From Ga0077523 sp038324085 (lineage in GTDB: Bacteria > Pseudomonadota > Gammaproteobacteria > Burkholderiales > Ga0077523): a DNA stretch of 64,000 nt. The first letter of the stretch is position 1. Each line of letters begins with the position of its first letter. The notes beneath the pieces were generated by a model, which did no database searches, was not told where the DNA came from, and saw only the letters and a program-made list of their open reading frames with translations. Position numbers and translations under genes: made by a program. The DNA lies in contig JBBQHP010000001.1 in the NCBI GenBank assembly GCA_038324085.1, forward strand, positions 154,660 through 218,659. Reading direction: 5' to 3'. Below, one piece after another: positions 35,398 to 50,300 of the stretch.

Positions 35398-38300
35398 CTA
35401 GCGGCGCGCGAATGTCCGAGACAGGACCCGCAGCAGTTCCCGACCGGGCAGCGCGACCCGCGCGGCGTCGGCCTTGTCGTCCACCGCAGCGAGTCGATCG
35501 CTCAGATCGCGCGCCCAGGCTGAGTTCATCCACGCCGACGCGGCAGCGGCGGCAGGCTCGGCGACCGGCGCTACGAAGGGCGGCAAGCCGACCGATGCAA
35601 AACTGCCCGACCAGTCGACCGTACCGGTCGCGGGCGCCGGGAGCATGAGGCCCGGCACGCCGTCCTCGGCGGGTGCGACACCGGGCGGGACCGCTTCCGG
35701 CGCGGGAGGAGGACTGGTCGTGAGAGCGAGCAACGACAGCGTAGCGACGGGGAGCTGCGGGATCAGCGGGAATTCCGGCAGGCCCGATCCGGCAGGATTG
35801 GCGCGACTCAGGGCGACCTGCTGCTGCAGCCGCAGGATGTCGCGCACGTTCAGGCCGGCAGTGGGGGTGACATCCCCGACGATCGTCGGGTCCGTCAGCG
35901 CCCATGCGCCGAAGCCGGAATCGCGCCCGGCCAGCACGTACTGCAGCAGGAACGGATCGCGCGCGTTGTAGGCCTGATTGCCGTCCGTGTCTCCCAGGAA
36001 GCCGACGGCGTGCACCGCATCGTCATCGATCCCGGCGCGCATCGACCCATTGCCCAGGGTCACCACGACCTGGCCCAGATCGAGCACGTGCTGCGCGCCA
36101 TAGGGCGCGGTCGCGGGTACGTGGGAACGGATGTTGGCCACCGCCCGCGCGCCAGCGCCCACGATCGGAGCGGCAAACTCGAGCGTCACCTGCAATGCGC
36201 CGTCGATCCCCGCGGTCGTGATCGTGACCGCCGGACCGCCCGGCACCGCCTCGATCGCATCGATCGCGAGCAGGGTCGCGTCATACGCCAGATCGAACGT
36301 GATGCTGCGCGCACCGTCCGCATTGGCCAGGCTGAGCGGCAGGGCCATGCCACCGGCACTGTCGTTGGGCACGCGCACGTCCTGCCCGGGCCCGCGGATG
36401 AAGTCAGGCAGCGAAAGTATCGGGCCCGAGGAATCCGCGGCGGTGCGTACGAACGTGGCCGTGAAATCGCCGCCCGCGACGCCGTTGCGATCGCCATCCA
36501 GCGCGCGGCCGGCCGTATCGATCCAGCCGTCGACGCGACCGGCGAGCGTGACGGTGTAAGTCCCCGGCGTGAACACACCGCCGGTGCGTACGAACCGGAA
36601 CCCCTGGGAGTCCGCGTCCATGACGATGGAACCGCGCACCGCGGTGGCTCCGTTGCCGAGGATCACCCTCACGTCGGCGACCCCGCCCTGCAGCGGATCG
36701 CTGTCCGCGCCGGCGTACAGGTTGAGGGTGGTCTCGTCCACGGCCTGGCTGAAACGCACGTTGAAGCCGCTCGCATCGGCATTGAAGCTGGTCACTTCGA
36801 GCAGGTTCGGGACCACCGTCACCGACAGGCCATCCGGCGCGTCCCACGTGCCGTCTTCATCGGTCGCCGCCACATGGATCTCGAATACGCCGGTGGCTGC
36901 GATATATGTGTGCTGCACGGCGAGCGCGGCGCCGCCGGCGAAGGTCTCTACGAGGCCATCACCCCAGTCCACTTCCCACTCGACGACTGTGTCCTGCCCG
37001 GGATCGGCCGCGCCCAGCGTGAGCAGGTAGGGGGTGCCTTGCTGGACGGTATTGGCACCGACCAGGCCGATGGCGGGAGGGGCGTTCCCGACGCCCACCG
37101 AGAAGGTCGCATCGGCGACGGCGTCGTGCACGTCGCGCACGCGAACGGTGAACGTGTAGTTCGCGTCCCCGTCGGTGGCCTGCCACTGGAACAGTCCCGA
37201 GGCTGCGTCGATCGATGCACCCTGCGGAGCGCCGACCAGTTCGAACATGACGGCATCGCCGTCCGGATCGCTCGCGTCGACGCTGAAGCTGACGACATCG
37301 CCCTCGACTGCGGCGCGGCCCTCGATCGGTGCGATCACGGGGGCCCGATTGTCGGGGGCGAGCACGTTGATCGTCACGACGGCGGTGTCCGTGGCCCCGA
37401 GGGCATCCCGGACGGAGTAGGTGAAGCGGTCGGTGCCGGTGTAGCCGGCGTCCGGGGTATACGTGAAGGCGCCGTCCGCCAGCAGATCGAGCGTTCCGTG
37501 GTCGACGTCATCCGTGACCGCATCCACCATGAGCGCTGTGTCGTCGACGTCGGTGTCGTTGATGAGGACCCCGGCCGCGGCGTCGATCGCCAGCGTCTGG
37601 CCGGCGCCGACGGCGTAGGCGTCGTCCGCGGCCACCGGATCGTCGTTCACCGCGGTCACTTCGATGGTGACGGTGACGGGCAGGCTCGTGTCGGGGCCGT
37701 CCGGCATGAAGCCGCTCGGTTCGAGCGGGCAGCCGCAATCGAGTTCGTTGTCGCCCGTGTCGGTGACGGTGAACACGAAGCTCACCACGCCGAAGAAATT
37801 CGCCGCCGGATCGTAGGTGAAGGTTCCATCGGGATTGAGCGTGAGCGCGCCGCTCGCGGGCCCGCTCACCAGGTTGAACGTGAGCGCGTCCGGCGTCTCC
37901 ACGTCGGTGCCGGTCAACTGACCGCTCAGGGCGGTATCTTCCGCGGTGGTGAAGGATGCTGCATCAGCGACCGGGACATCGTTGACCGGACGAATCTTCA
38001 GCGTGATCGTGCCGACCGCCGAAGCGAGCCCGTCGCTCGCGCGGAACGTGAAGCTGTCGTTGCCGCGGAGGTTGGCGGCGGGCGTGAATGTCACCTGACG
38101 TGTCACCGGGTCGATCGACGACAGCGTGCCGAACGCCGGCGCGCCCTCGATCGAGTAGATCAGCGGATCGCCGTTGACGTCGGTGGCGTTGAGCGTGATG
38201 ACGGTCGGGGTATCCTCGTCGAGGAACACGGTCTGCGATTGAGGCACCGGGGCAGTATTGGGCGCGACCACCGATACGTTGAGCGTGTTGGACGCGAACG

Positions 38301-41300
38301 CGCCATCCTCGTCGGTACCGGTCGCGGTGATGCCATACGTCGTGCCGCCCGCGAAGTAGGTGTGCTGCACCGTCGTGGCCGCGCCGGCTACGGATTCGAC
38401 CTGACCGTCGCCCCAGTTGATCTCCCAGCTCGCCAGCGTGTCGGCGCCTGGATCGGTTCTGCCGAGCGTAAGGGTGAAGGGCGTTCCCTGATCGACGCCC
38501 GCAGCGCCGCTCAGGGTGAGCGTGGGAGGCACGTTCTGCACGGTGACGCCGAAAGTGATGGTCGAGAAGGCTGCCGGAGTACCGGCGTCCGTCGCGCGCG
38601 CCGTGACCGACGCGGTGGCGGCACCATCGGCCGGCACCCAGGTGATGACGCCGGTGGTGTCGTCGATGATCATGCCGTCGGGCGCAACGTCGAGGCTCCA
38701 GGTGAGTGCCTGGCCTTCGACGTCGCTCGCGTCCAGATCCACCAGCAAGGTCGACCCTTCGAGCACGACCTGGCCGTCGACCGCTACGATCACCGGCGCA
38801 TCGTTGACCGCAACGATGTCGAGACTGACGGTGGCCGGCGCCGAGGTGAGCGCGTTGGCCGGGGTGCCGTCGGGGTCGCCCCGATCGCGCACGGTCCAGG
38901 TGAACGAATCGGTCCCGGTATAGTTGGCGTCCGGCGTGTAGGTCCACCCGCCGGCGGCGCCCTGGCTCAAGGTCCCGTGCGTCGGCGCCGTACCCACGAC
39001 GAAGCTCAACTGGGCTCGGGGGGTCTCGGTGTCGGAAGCGTCGAGCACGATGAGACGCGGCGTGTCTTCGTCGAGCGAGACCGACTGGTCGCGGGCCTCC
39101 GGCGCATCGTTGACCGGCAGTACGTTGATGCTGACGGTTGCGGTGTCGACCCCGGCCTTGCCGTCGTCGACCCGGAACTGGAATCCGTCGGGCCCGGTGT
39201 AGCCGGCAATCGGCGTGTAACGCACCGTCCTGGCGGCCGCATCGAACTCGCTCAAGGTCCCGTGCGCCGGGTCGCCCAGCAGGGCGTAGACGAGCGCATC
39301 CCCGTTGGCATCGCTCGCCGACAGCGTGACGAGGACGGAACCGTCCTCGTTGACATTGAGCGACTGGTCGTTCGCGACCGGGGCGACGTTGCTGGTGCGG
39401 TCGATGGTGAAGAAACGGATGTAGTCGTCCCCGCCGGTGCCGTCCGCGTTGCCGTCGAGCGGATTGCCGGAAAGATCGTAGATCGCCTTGGTGCCCGAAA
39501 GCGTGAGCCGGTATTGCCCGTCCTGCAGGATGCCCGCGGTGCCGTTCGGCCCGGTCAGGAAGTCGAGCGTCAGCGCCGTCTCGGGATAGGAGTACGCCGG
39601 ACGCACGCCGATGATGACATCGTCGTTGGTGTCGAACTGGTTGTCGACACCGGCCTCGCGCAGGTCGTAGTTCGCCGGGCTCTTCGCGCTGATGCTGTTC
39701 AGCGCCTCGGAAGTCGAAACCTGGATGGAGGTGAAAGCCAGCGCGGTGGCGCCGTTGTTCGCCGGCAGGGTGCCGATTCCGGTCACGGTGGGTGGCGTCT
39801 GGTCGCCGGAGTTGCCGAGGAACTCGTAGGCACCAATGTCGAAATAGGTGAGGCCCGGCGTCTTGGTGAACAGCACGGAGGGCGCGTTGGCGAGATTGGT
39901 CTGGCCGTTGTAGGCCGACGTGACGAAGGTGAATCCGTTGCCGGCGGACAGGCCGATGGTGGGGGTGAGTGACTGATTGCCGTCACCGTAGTCGAAGCGG
40001 ATGTTGCCGTTCGCGAACAGGGTCACCGAGAAGTTCACGTCGCCGCCACCCACGTCCTGGCGGGTGCCCGCCCAGCGGATCGTGATCTGGTTCGTCACGG
40101 TGCTGTCGACGAAGATGTTGCCGACGGTCGAACCGGACGCCGCCGACTGCGTCTGGTCGGTTCGCAGGTTGTCCCACAGCGGCGCGATGCGAACGTTGCG
40201 CAGCAATTCGTCCAGCGTGTTGTTGTCGCCGCCGTTGGCGCTGTCCAGCCCGGAGAACTGCAGGAATCCGTTGACGGAGGCCTGCACGGACGTGTAGGTC
40301 TTGCCGTAGAAGCTGAAGGCGAACGGCAGCGTGATGGTCGTGGCACCGCTGGTCGTGCGATAGGGTACCGCGGTGCCGGTCTCCGCATAGCTGCTGCCGC
40401 CGGGCGTCGATTCCACGAAGAGATCCCAGCCCGTTCCCGTGTCGACGGTGGACGGATCGTCATGCCGCGCCCGACCTTCGATGTCGAGCAGCGCGGCGTC
40501 GTGCGGATAGTTGGCAACCGGTTTCGCCGCTTCGTAGGCGTTGGCCGAATCGATCGCGGTCGAGCCGGCGTCCAGGCTGAAGTTGTCGTCGTAGCCGTCG
40601 CCCGTGGTGACGTCCTGGTCGCCAAGCACGTTGTCGGCTCCGTTGATGTCGAGGAACCGGGGATCGCCGAGCTTGCTCGACGCATCGTGATTCGCCGAGA
40701 TCGATTGCCAGTCCGTCAGGGTGAGGCGCTCGGTGGCACCCCATCGACCCGTCTTCGCAGCAGCGGTGCGCAGGTCGAACAGGTTCGAATCGGAACTGAA
40801 GTTGCCCTGACCGTCCGCGGCGACATTGATGGCGTAGCCGTTGCCGACGGAGAGGATGTTGTTGCGGATGCGGATGTTGGCGGTGCCGGACACGACGATC
40901 GCGTCGCCGGTGTCCTGCCACACGGTGTTGTTGTAGACGGAGCGATCACCGGCCACGTGCGAATAGGTGATCGCTATGCCGATGTTCGTGTTGGCGTATA
41001 CGAGATTGTCGAAGATCTCCGAATAGCCGCCATCGGAAATGCCGGTCGAATTGGAATAGACGAAATTGCGCGAGATGTTGTCGGAATAGTAAGTGGCGAT
41101 CCCGACCACGTTGTCGAACGACCGGTTGCCCATGATCCAGCCCTGGTAGCCGGTCTGGATGCCCGTGGTGTTGTTGTAGGCGTCGTTGTCCTCCACCCGA
41201 GATGTGCTGTTGTAGCTGTAGATGCCGATGTCACCCGAGCCGTTCTGGTTGTACACGCGGTTCTTGCTGGCCGTGACGTAGCTGCTGACGTCGATGCCGA

Positions 41301-44300
41301 CCGAACCGTTGTCGTGCACGTCGTTGCCGGTCACGAACGAGCGATTCGCCTCGGAACTTCCGGACACGCCGAGGCCCCGGTTGCCGTTGCCGTAGACCTC
41401 GTTGTCTTCGATGAGCAGGTGGTCGACGCCGGACGCTGTAACGCCGTACTGGAGATTGTTGTGGATGGCGCTGTCGCGGATGAGCCAATCCGAATGGCCA
41501 TTGGAAATCTGGACCCCGTTGGTCGAGTTGTTGTAGATATCCATGAACTGCAGGGTGATGCGGTCGTTGCCCGTCGTGCCGACGGCCTGGATACCGTCCT
41601 GCCCGCCGGTGACGTTGAGCCATTCGAGCGTGACGTCCGACGCGCCCTCGAACGAGAACACGCGTTGATTCGAATTCGTGTTGCCCCGGTCGAGCACGGC
41701 ATCGTGCGTCGGCAATACCGGCCCGCGGATCGTGACGCCGGAATCCTCGGCGCTCAGGACGATATTGGTCGACAGGTTGTACACGCCGGTATCGACATAG
41801 ATCGTGTCGCCGACATCGAGGTCATAAGCACGCAGAAGCGCTGCCAGCGACGCCATCGGCGTCGCGGCCGTCTTGCCGTCGTTGGCGTTGTTGCCCGGAG
41901 CGGTGGTGTACTCGTTGCCCGCGAGCGATGCATCATTGACGTAGTACGCGGTGCCGGCGTTGGCGATCTGGAACGGCGCGTCGGACACGTCGGTGACGGC
42001 GAGCGCACCGGCATGGCCGGTGGCACGAATCAGCGCGCTCGTGGCGACCGGTCCGGCTGCCCAGGTGAAGCTGCCGCGCCCGTCGGCGTCGAGGCTGACG
42101 CCGCCCGCCACCGGGATCCATGAAGCGCCGCTGTCGGTGGACACTTCGAGATCGACCGTCGGATTGGCGACGCCGGCCGCATTGATGCGGCGCAGTTCGA
42201 TGCCCGCGATCAGGCTGCCGTAGTTGTTGGTGATGTTGGTGAGGTCGACGGAAATGCCCTGCCCGCCGGTCGCCGTTACGTCGTAGGCGAGCACCACCGC
42301 CCGGTTGGCCGCACCCGCCAGGGCGCGGCGGTCGATCGAGGACGCCACCTCGGTGCCCTGCAATGCGAGGCTGAACCGGTTCGCACCGACCGCCTCGCCC
42401 TGCGAGAACGTATGCAGGAGGATCTGGTATGTCCCGTCCGCCGCGGGGATCTGATAGGACAGCGTCTGACCCGCACCGTATGCGGCATAGGCATAGCTCG
42501 AGTAGACCGATGTCGGCGCCGCGTCGACCACGTCCGTCACGGAGATCGCGGCGCCATTGGTGGTGGCCGAGCCGCCCACCCGATAGCGGTCGGAAGCCCA
42601 ACCGTCCACGACGGTCGTCGCGCTACCGCTGTTCAGCTGCAGCATCGTGTCGTACGGCGTCAGCCCGGCACTGCGGAAATCGATCTGCACGGTCTGGCCG
42701 AGTTCGAATTTCTCCAGGCCGTTGGGATTCAGCACCTGGACCAGTTGCGCGGCACTCTGGGTCGCCTTGACGGTGTTGCCGTAGGCGCCGAGGTCGACCC
42801 GGCCGCCGTTGTTCGCCGGCTCGGCGACGAACAGCGAGTTCGGATCGCCGTGGTCGACGCCGGGACTGCTCACGCTCAGCCGGAAATCGTCGTCCGCGCC
42901 GCCGTTGATGTCGCCCGCGAATCCGAGGATCCCGTCGGCGCCGTCGATGTCCACGAACTGCGGATTGCCGACCGCGCTTTCGCCGTCGTTGCCGGTCTCG
43001 AAGAACCAGTCGGACAAGGTGACGAAGTCGCGCCCTTCCCAGAACGCGAGCTTGCCGGTGCCGAAGGTCTGGAACAGGTTGTAGTTGCTCGCGAAACCGA
43101 TCTGCGTGTCATCGCCCACGCGCAGCGCGTAGCCGGCCCCCGCCACGAGGATGTTGTCGCGGATGGAGGTGTTGGTGCCGCCGCCCGTCGCCCAGACCGC
43201 GTCCCCGATCAGCTGATAGATCGTGTTGCCGAACAATCCGTTGTCGCTGCCCTGGTAGCCGCTCATGCGCACACCGCGCACGGTGTTGCCGTAGATCAGG
43301 TTGTTGCGCACCGTGCTGCTGCTGTCGAGATAGACGCCGGTCGCGTTGTTGTAGACCTGATTGCCGGAGACCGTTCCGGAGCGGACGTAGATGCCGATGC
43401 CGCTGTTCGTGCCGTCGCCGACATTCCCGTAAACGACGTTGTCGATGGCCGAGGCACCGTTGGAAATCGAGATGCCGCCCGCATTGGCGTATACCGTGTT
43501 GCCTCGGATCAATGGGCTCTGATCGGCGGAGATCCCGGTCCCGGCGTTGTGGTGAACCGTGTTGTTCTCGATCGTGACCGCATAGCTGGCGCTGATGCCG
43601 TAGGTGTTGTTGCGCACCTCGTTGCCGCTGACGAATACGCCATCGGCGCGGACGTTGCCCTGGAGGCCGGCGACGATCCCGGTACCGTTGTCGCGGACGA
43701 GATTGTTCTGGATCAGCCCGTGGGCGCTACCGAGCTGGATTCCGACGCTCGAATTGCTGTAGATCTCGCTGTTGCGGATGGTCACCGTGTCGTTGGTGCT
43801 GCCAACGTAGACACCGTACCTGTTGCCGTAGATCGATACATGATTCAGCGTGATCCGATCGGAGTCGACGTCGGTGCCGCCATAGACGGCGTATTGACCG
43901 CCGGTCAGCGCGAGGTACTCGATGGTCACGTCGTCGGCGCCGGCGAACTGGAATACCGATTGCCCGGTATTGCCGCGATTCAGCACGGCCGCATGACCGA
44001 CTCCCTGCGGACCGCGGATCGTGACCCCGGAATCCTGGGCTTCGAGCAGGATGTTGGTGGCGAGGTCGTACACGCCCGTGTCCATGTGGATCACGTCGTT
44101 GGCGTCGAGATCGTAGGCGCGCAGGAGCGCTGCGAGGCTGGCCATGGGCGTGGCCGCCGACTTGCCGTCGTTGGCGTTGTCCCCGATCTGCGTGGTGATC
44201 TCGTCGCCCGCCGTCGACCCGTCGTTCACGTAGTAGTCGACGCCCGCGTTCGCGATCTGGAACGGAACATCGGAGGTGTCCGATACCGGTGCGACGCCCG

Positions 44301-47300
44301 ACGCGGAGCGCGCGCGGATCAGTGCGTTCGCTGCGAGCGGTCCTGCCGTCCAGTCGAAACTGCCACGGCCCAGACGATCCAGGGTGAGGCCGCCCGCGCC
44401 TGCGATCGGTGTCCAGGTGGCGCCGTTGTCGATGGAGATATCGAGGTCGACGGTCGGATTCGCCACCCCACCCGGATTGACGCGTCGGATCTCGATACCC
44501 GCGACGATCGCCGCGGAGTTGTTCGTGAGGTTCGTGAGATCCAGCGTGAGACCTTGCCCGCCGGTCGCCGTGACGTCGTAGGACAGCACCAGCGCCTTGT
44601 TGGTCCCGCCGGCGAGCGCCCTGCGATCGATCGATGCCGCCACCTCGTCCCCTTGCAGGGCGAGACTGAAGCGGTTGGCCCCGACCGCTTCGGTACCCGA
44701 GAAGGTATGCAGCAGAATCGTGTACGTGCCGTCCGCGATCGGCACGGAATAGGAGAGTTTGTTGCCGGTGCCGGAATCGGCGTACGCATACGACTGGTAG
44801 ACCGGGAGCGGCGCCGCATCGCTCACGCCGGTCGTGTCGAAGGCGGTGCCCACGCTCGTGACCCTGCCACTGAGCCGGTAGAGCTCCGTGGCCCAGTCCT
44901 GTACCGGTGCCCCGGCGTTGCCGGCATTCATCAGCAGTTCGATATCGTACGGGGTGAGTCCCGCGCTGCGGAATTCGATCGTCACGCTCTGGCCGACCTC
45001 GACCTTTTCCAGTCCGTTCGGATCGAGCACCTGCACGAGCTGCGGGGCGCTCTGCGTCGCGGACGCCGTATTGCCGTAGGCGCCGAGATCCACCCGTGCG
45101 CCGTTGTTCGTGGGCTCGGCCAGGTAAACGGAACGGGGATCGCCACGGTCCACCGCCGGCGAAGTGGTCGCTAGCCGGAAGTTGTCGTCGACCCCGTGAT
45201 TGCCTGCGATGCGCTGGATGCGCACGGCGTCGGCGACGATCCGGTTCGTCGCGCCGCTGCCCGCGTTGGAGAGTTCCACGACCATGCGGCCGTTGCGGAT
45301 GTCCACCGTTTCCATCCGCTCCCAGGTGGTGCCGTCGGCAGAGAAATCGTTCGGCGCCGCACTCTGCTGCAGCGTTGCGATCCCGACGACGTTGGCCACG
45401 CCGACTGCGCCATCGTAGATGCGATAGCGGCCCTGGTTCGAAACCAGCCCGGAGCCCGACGGCCAATGGACGCTCACCTCGTAGGTGCCGTCCTCGAGAC
45501 CCTCGAACGCCCAGCGCGCAGTCGACTGCCCGTCGCCCGCGCCGGGAATCTGGGCGATGTCGTTGCCGTAGGCAGTGGCGTAGATCGTCTTCTCGAGCGT
45601 CGTGGCGGTGTAGGGCGGCGGACCGACCTCGTTGACGCGACCCACGACCGTGGTCCAGGTTCCGGTGGTGGAAAAACCGGCATCGCCGTCGTCGACGATG
45701 ATGCCACCGCCGATCGGCGTGGTGCTGTAGCCACGGATGTCGTCGGCGCCATCCGCGTCGATGAACTGCGGGACGGCAGCGAGGCTGTCCACGTCGAAGC
45801 CGGTCTCGTAGAGCCAGTCGGACAGGGTCAGGAAATCCCGGTCCTCCCAGAAGGCCACCTTGCCCGTACCGGTGAGGCGGAACAGGTTCCAGTCGGACAT
45901 GAAACCACTTTGCGAAGTGGACGGGACGCTGATCGCGTACCCGGCGCCGACTTCCAGGATGTTGTCGCGGATGCGGAGGTTGTAGCCGTTGACGTTCTCG
46001 CGGATGGCATTGCCGGTGGGCTGGACGATGGTGTTGTTGTAGATACCGCGATAGCTGTCGTCGACCCCATAGGCGACGATGCCGTCGGTCGTGTTGTCGT
46101 AGATCAGGTTGTTGGCGACGCGCGACTGGCTCTCGGAGATGCCGATCGCATTGTCGTAGACGATGTTGTATTCGGCCACGGCCCCGCCACCGCCGCCCAG
46201 TTCCATGCCGATGCCGCTATTCGCGTACACCCGATTGGCGCGACCGACCGCACCGACGCTGAGGCTGATGCCGCCCGCGTTGCGATAGACCTCGTTGTCG
46301 GAAACGAGCGCGTCGCCGCTGCCGCTGTAGGCGGAAATGCCGTAGCGGCCGTTGCCGTAGCTGGTATTGCCGAAGATCAATACCCGGTACTGGCCGGAGA
46401 TGCCGTCGGCGCTGTTGTCGTGGGTGACGTTGCCCTGCACTTCGATACGATCGACGCTCGATCCCCCAGAGCTGACCCAGATCCCGTAGGCATTGCCCCA
46501 GGCGTGATTGCCGACCACGCGTCCGCCGCCGCCCTCGACCTGGATGCCGGTATTGCCATTGGCATACGCCTCGTTGTCGGAGAAGAGCGCATCGAAGTTG
46601 CCGGCGGCGATGTAGGCGCCGTCCTGCGAATTGCCGGTCAGTTCGGAGCGCTCCACCAGCAGTCGGTCACTGCCGCTCCCATTGGCTGCGTAGATACCGT
46701 AGTAGGCTCCGGTGATCGTCAGGTTACGCAGCGTGATGTCGTCGGCGTTGGTCAACTGGAACGCGTAACTCGTGCTGCTCGTGTTGCCCCGGTTGATGAC
46801 GGCCCGGCCACCGGCCCAGTTCGGGCCTTCGATGGCCACGCCGGAATCATCGGCGAGGATGGTGATGTTGGTGGTGAGGTCGTACTGCCCGTTGTCTACG
46901 CGGATGATGTCGCCGGCATCGAGATCGTAGGTCTCGAGGATCGCGCGGATCGACGCCTTCGGCGTGGCCGCCGTGAGACCGTCGTTGCCGTCGTTGCCGA
47001 TGGCCGACGTGTACTGGTCACCGACCGTGGAACCGTCGTTGACGTAGTAGATGCTGATCGGCGCGGTGATCGCAAACAGGTTGTCCGACACGTCGAAGAT
47101 CGAGGGAGTCGCGACGGAGCGCACCCGGATCCGGTAGTCGTTGTCGATCGGGAAGGTGGCGGGGTCCACGGTCCAGGTGAAGACGCCGTCGTTGGCTTCG
47201 TCGGCACTCAACACGCTCCAGGTGGTGCCGCCGTCGTCGGACCAGTCGAGATTCACATTGCCGGCAAACCCGGTGGAACGCCAGCGGACGTCGAAACTCG

Positions 47301-50300
47301 ATTCCTGCGGAACGGCTTCGTTGCCGTTCGGATTGGTTACCAGCACGTAGGTCGACGGGCTTCTGGAGGCCTGCACGGTATTGCCGTACGCGCCGATGTT
47401 CACGTAGCCGCCGTTGTTGACAGGCTCGTTCGCAAACGGGTCCGTGGGTGCGCCGCGATCGATGCCGGGCGAGGTCGCGCCGTCCAAGGTAAGGGTCGTG
47501 CTCAGGAATACCGGCAGGCCGGTGCCGGCACCGCCCGCCACCGGCGCGAGCGCGCCACCGTGGAAGCTGCCGTACTGGCTGCGCACGTGGAAGTCGTCGT
47601 CGCGACCGTCCACTGCTGCGCTCTGGAAACCGAGGATGCCATCGGCCCCATCGACGTCGACGAACAGCGGATCACCGAACAGGCTGTTCTTGTCGCCGAA
47701 GGTCGCCGTCTGCCAGCTCAACAGGGATGTCCGATCGGCGCCTTGCCAGGATCCAACCGCGCCCGCGCCAGTGGTGTAGAAGAGATTGAAATCGGACGTG
47801 AATCCACTCTGCGAATCGGCGGCGACGGCGATGCCGTCGCCGCCCCCGGTCCAGATGACATTGTTGCGCACGCGCGTGTTGTTCGCGTTCTGCTGGATCC
47901 TGATCACATCGCCGACGGCAGCGTAGATCGTGTTGTTCAGCAGCACGGTGCCGGAGGTGCCGCCGACAAAGATGCCGTAGGTCTCGCTGTCGTAGAGCAG
48001 GTTGTTCGCGACCTGCATGTTGCTCGACACGCGCATGTTGGTCGGATTGGAATACACCACGTTGGCGTTGAATCCATTGGACGCATAGCCGTCGATGCCG
48101 ACATAGCTGTTGCCATAGACCCGGTTCTCGGTGACGTCGCCGCCGCTGGAGACGGAGATGCCGGTGTAGTTGCCGAACACGACGTTGCGCTGTGCGGAAC
48201 TGCCGCCGAACAGGCTGATTCCGGTCGCGTACTGGGACGTCTGGTTGCGGACCGTGTTGCCTGCGACCCGGGTGTTGTACGCAGCGGTGATGCCCACCGA
48301 GACATTGCCGTAAACGAGATTGCCGCGACCCGAAGCGAGATCGAGGGTGCCCACGATGGTCTGGGCGCCATTGCCCGAGCTGTAGACCAGCATGCCCTGA
48401 CTATTGGCGTAGGCGACGTTGGCCTCCACCCGCGAACCGACCGCGAGGCTCGCAAGGTTGATCCCCACGCCACCGTTGTCGTGGGCAACGGAGTCCGACA
48501 CGACGGCGGACGCACCGTCGATCTGGATGCCGTTGGTCGTGTTGTTGTAGGCGAGTCCGTTGGTGAAACCGGCGATCGGGCCGTCGATCCAGATGCCGCG
48601 CCCGGTGTTGCCGAATGCCGTGAGGTGATCGAAGGTCGAGAACGGCGCATTGGTGTCCACGCGCATGCCGTCCTGGGCATGGCCGCTCACGGTGATGTAC
48701 GACAGCGCCAGGCCGTCGCTGCCGTTGCGCACGTCGAGGCCGCGCAGTGCGTCGCGCAACGTGAGGCCCGTGAGCGTCATGTTGTCGGCATCGTCCAGCT
48801 CGATGACCGGCCGGGTGCGATCGCCCGCGATCGCGGGGAACAGTGCGGCGACCTTGGATACGTCCGACGGGCCCCGCACGGTGAAGCCCTCGTCCAGCCC
48901 GAGGCCGAGATCGGTGGAGCCGGAGATCGACACCGGATCGATCATCGAATACTCGCCGGTGTCGATGTTGAGCACCGCCGCCGCGTTGAGGTCGTACACC
49001 CGCAGCAGGTTGGTCGCGTAGGGCTTCGGTGCCGTCGCGAGCTTGCCGGTGTGACGGTTGTCGCCGACGCCGCCCAGCGTGTACTGGTCGTTCACGTTCG
49101 AGGAGTCGTCGACCCAGTAGGTGGTGCCGCCTTCGGGAACGGTGAAGCTCTCCTGCGCCCGGTCGATGACGATCGGAACGGTGACCAGGGAGACCTGGAT
49201 GCGCAAGCCATAGGTGCCGAAATCGAGTCCGCTCGAGGACGGGATCCAGATGAGCTCGCCGTCGTCGGCCGTGGCGGCCGCGATCGTCGTGCGCTGCGCC
49301 GGGCCGTTCGGACCGTCCTGCCAGAGTTCGACCCGCACCGGCGATTCGCTCGCGTTGCCGAAGGTCTCCCATCGGATCGTGAGCGGCTTGTCTTTCTCCA
49401 GGTCGGCGTAGAGATCCGGAAAGCGCAGCTCGATGCGCGGCGTCCCTGGACGCGGCGCGTCCAGGGAGGTGTTGCCGTACGCACCGAGATCGGTACCTTG
49501 CGCTTCCTGGCGCACGTACGCAAAGGCGCCATCGAGATAGGCGTCTGCCGTTCCCGAGGTCTGCTCGCGATCGGCGATGAAGCGGTAGACGGCCTTGCGC
49601 GCGCCCACGGGGATATCGATCCGGCCACCCACGAGTTCCCAGCGGGTGCTCGTGTTGGTCGCATCCACCCGGGTCGCCGTGCCGATCACGGCATTGCCCG
49701 CATCGAGGAACCTGATTTCGATGGCGCCGCGATCGCGCGGAGTCTCCGCGGCAACACGGATGCGCGCGCCGAAGACGAGTTCGAGATCCTGGCCATCGAT
49801 GGCGGCAGCGGTGACAGTGGGGCCGAGCAGGTCGACGACCTGTTCGATGTAGCCCTCCTCGGTCGTGCCGGGCTTGAAATACCGGGTACCTTCGTGGGCA
49901 CCCGGCGCGGCGGTGACCGCCGTGCCGTTGATGTTGACCTGGGTCCAGCCCGCCAGATCGGATTCGAATCCCGGGTTGGTCAACAGATTGACGTAGTCCG
50001 CTGGCACGCCCTGGTCTGCGCGCGCATCGCCGTCGTCGATGCCGGGACTGGTGAAGCGCAGTCCGGCCGCCACAGGCAGCAGCCGGAAGTCGTCCTGCCC
50101 GCGATTCATGAACCGCGGTTCCGCCCATTGCGGATTGACGGCGGTGCGTCCGATCGAATGCAGGTCGAAGCGCGCGATGTCCGCCTGCCAGTCGAGCACA
50201 TCGTTGAAATCGCGCGTCCAGTAGCCGATCTTGCCGGTACCGGAGCTGTAGAGGTCGTTGTAGTCGGAGAAGAAGCCGACCTGCGAATCGTTGGCCACGA

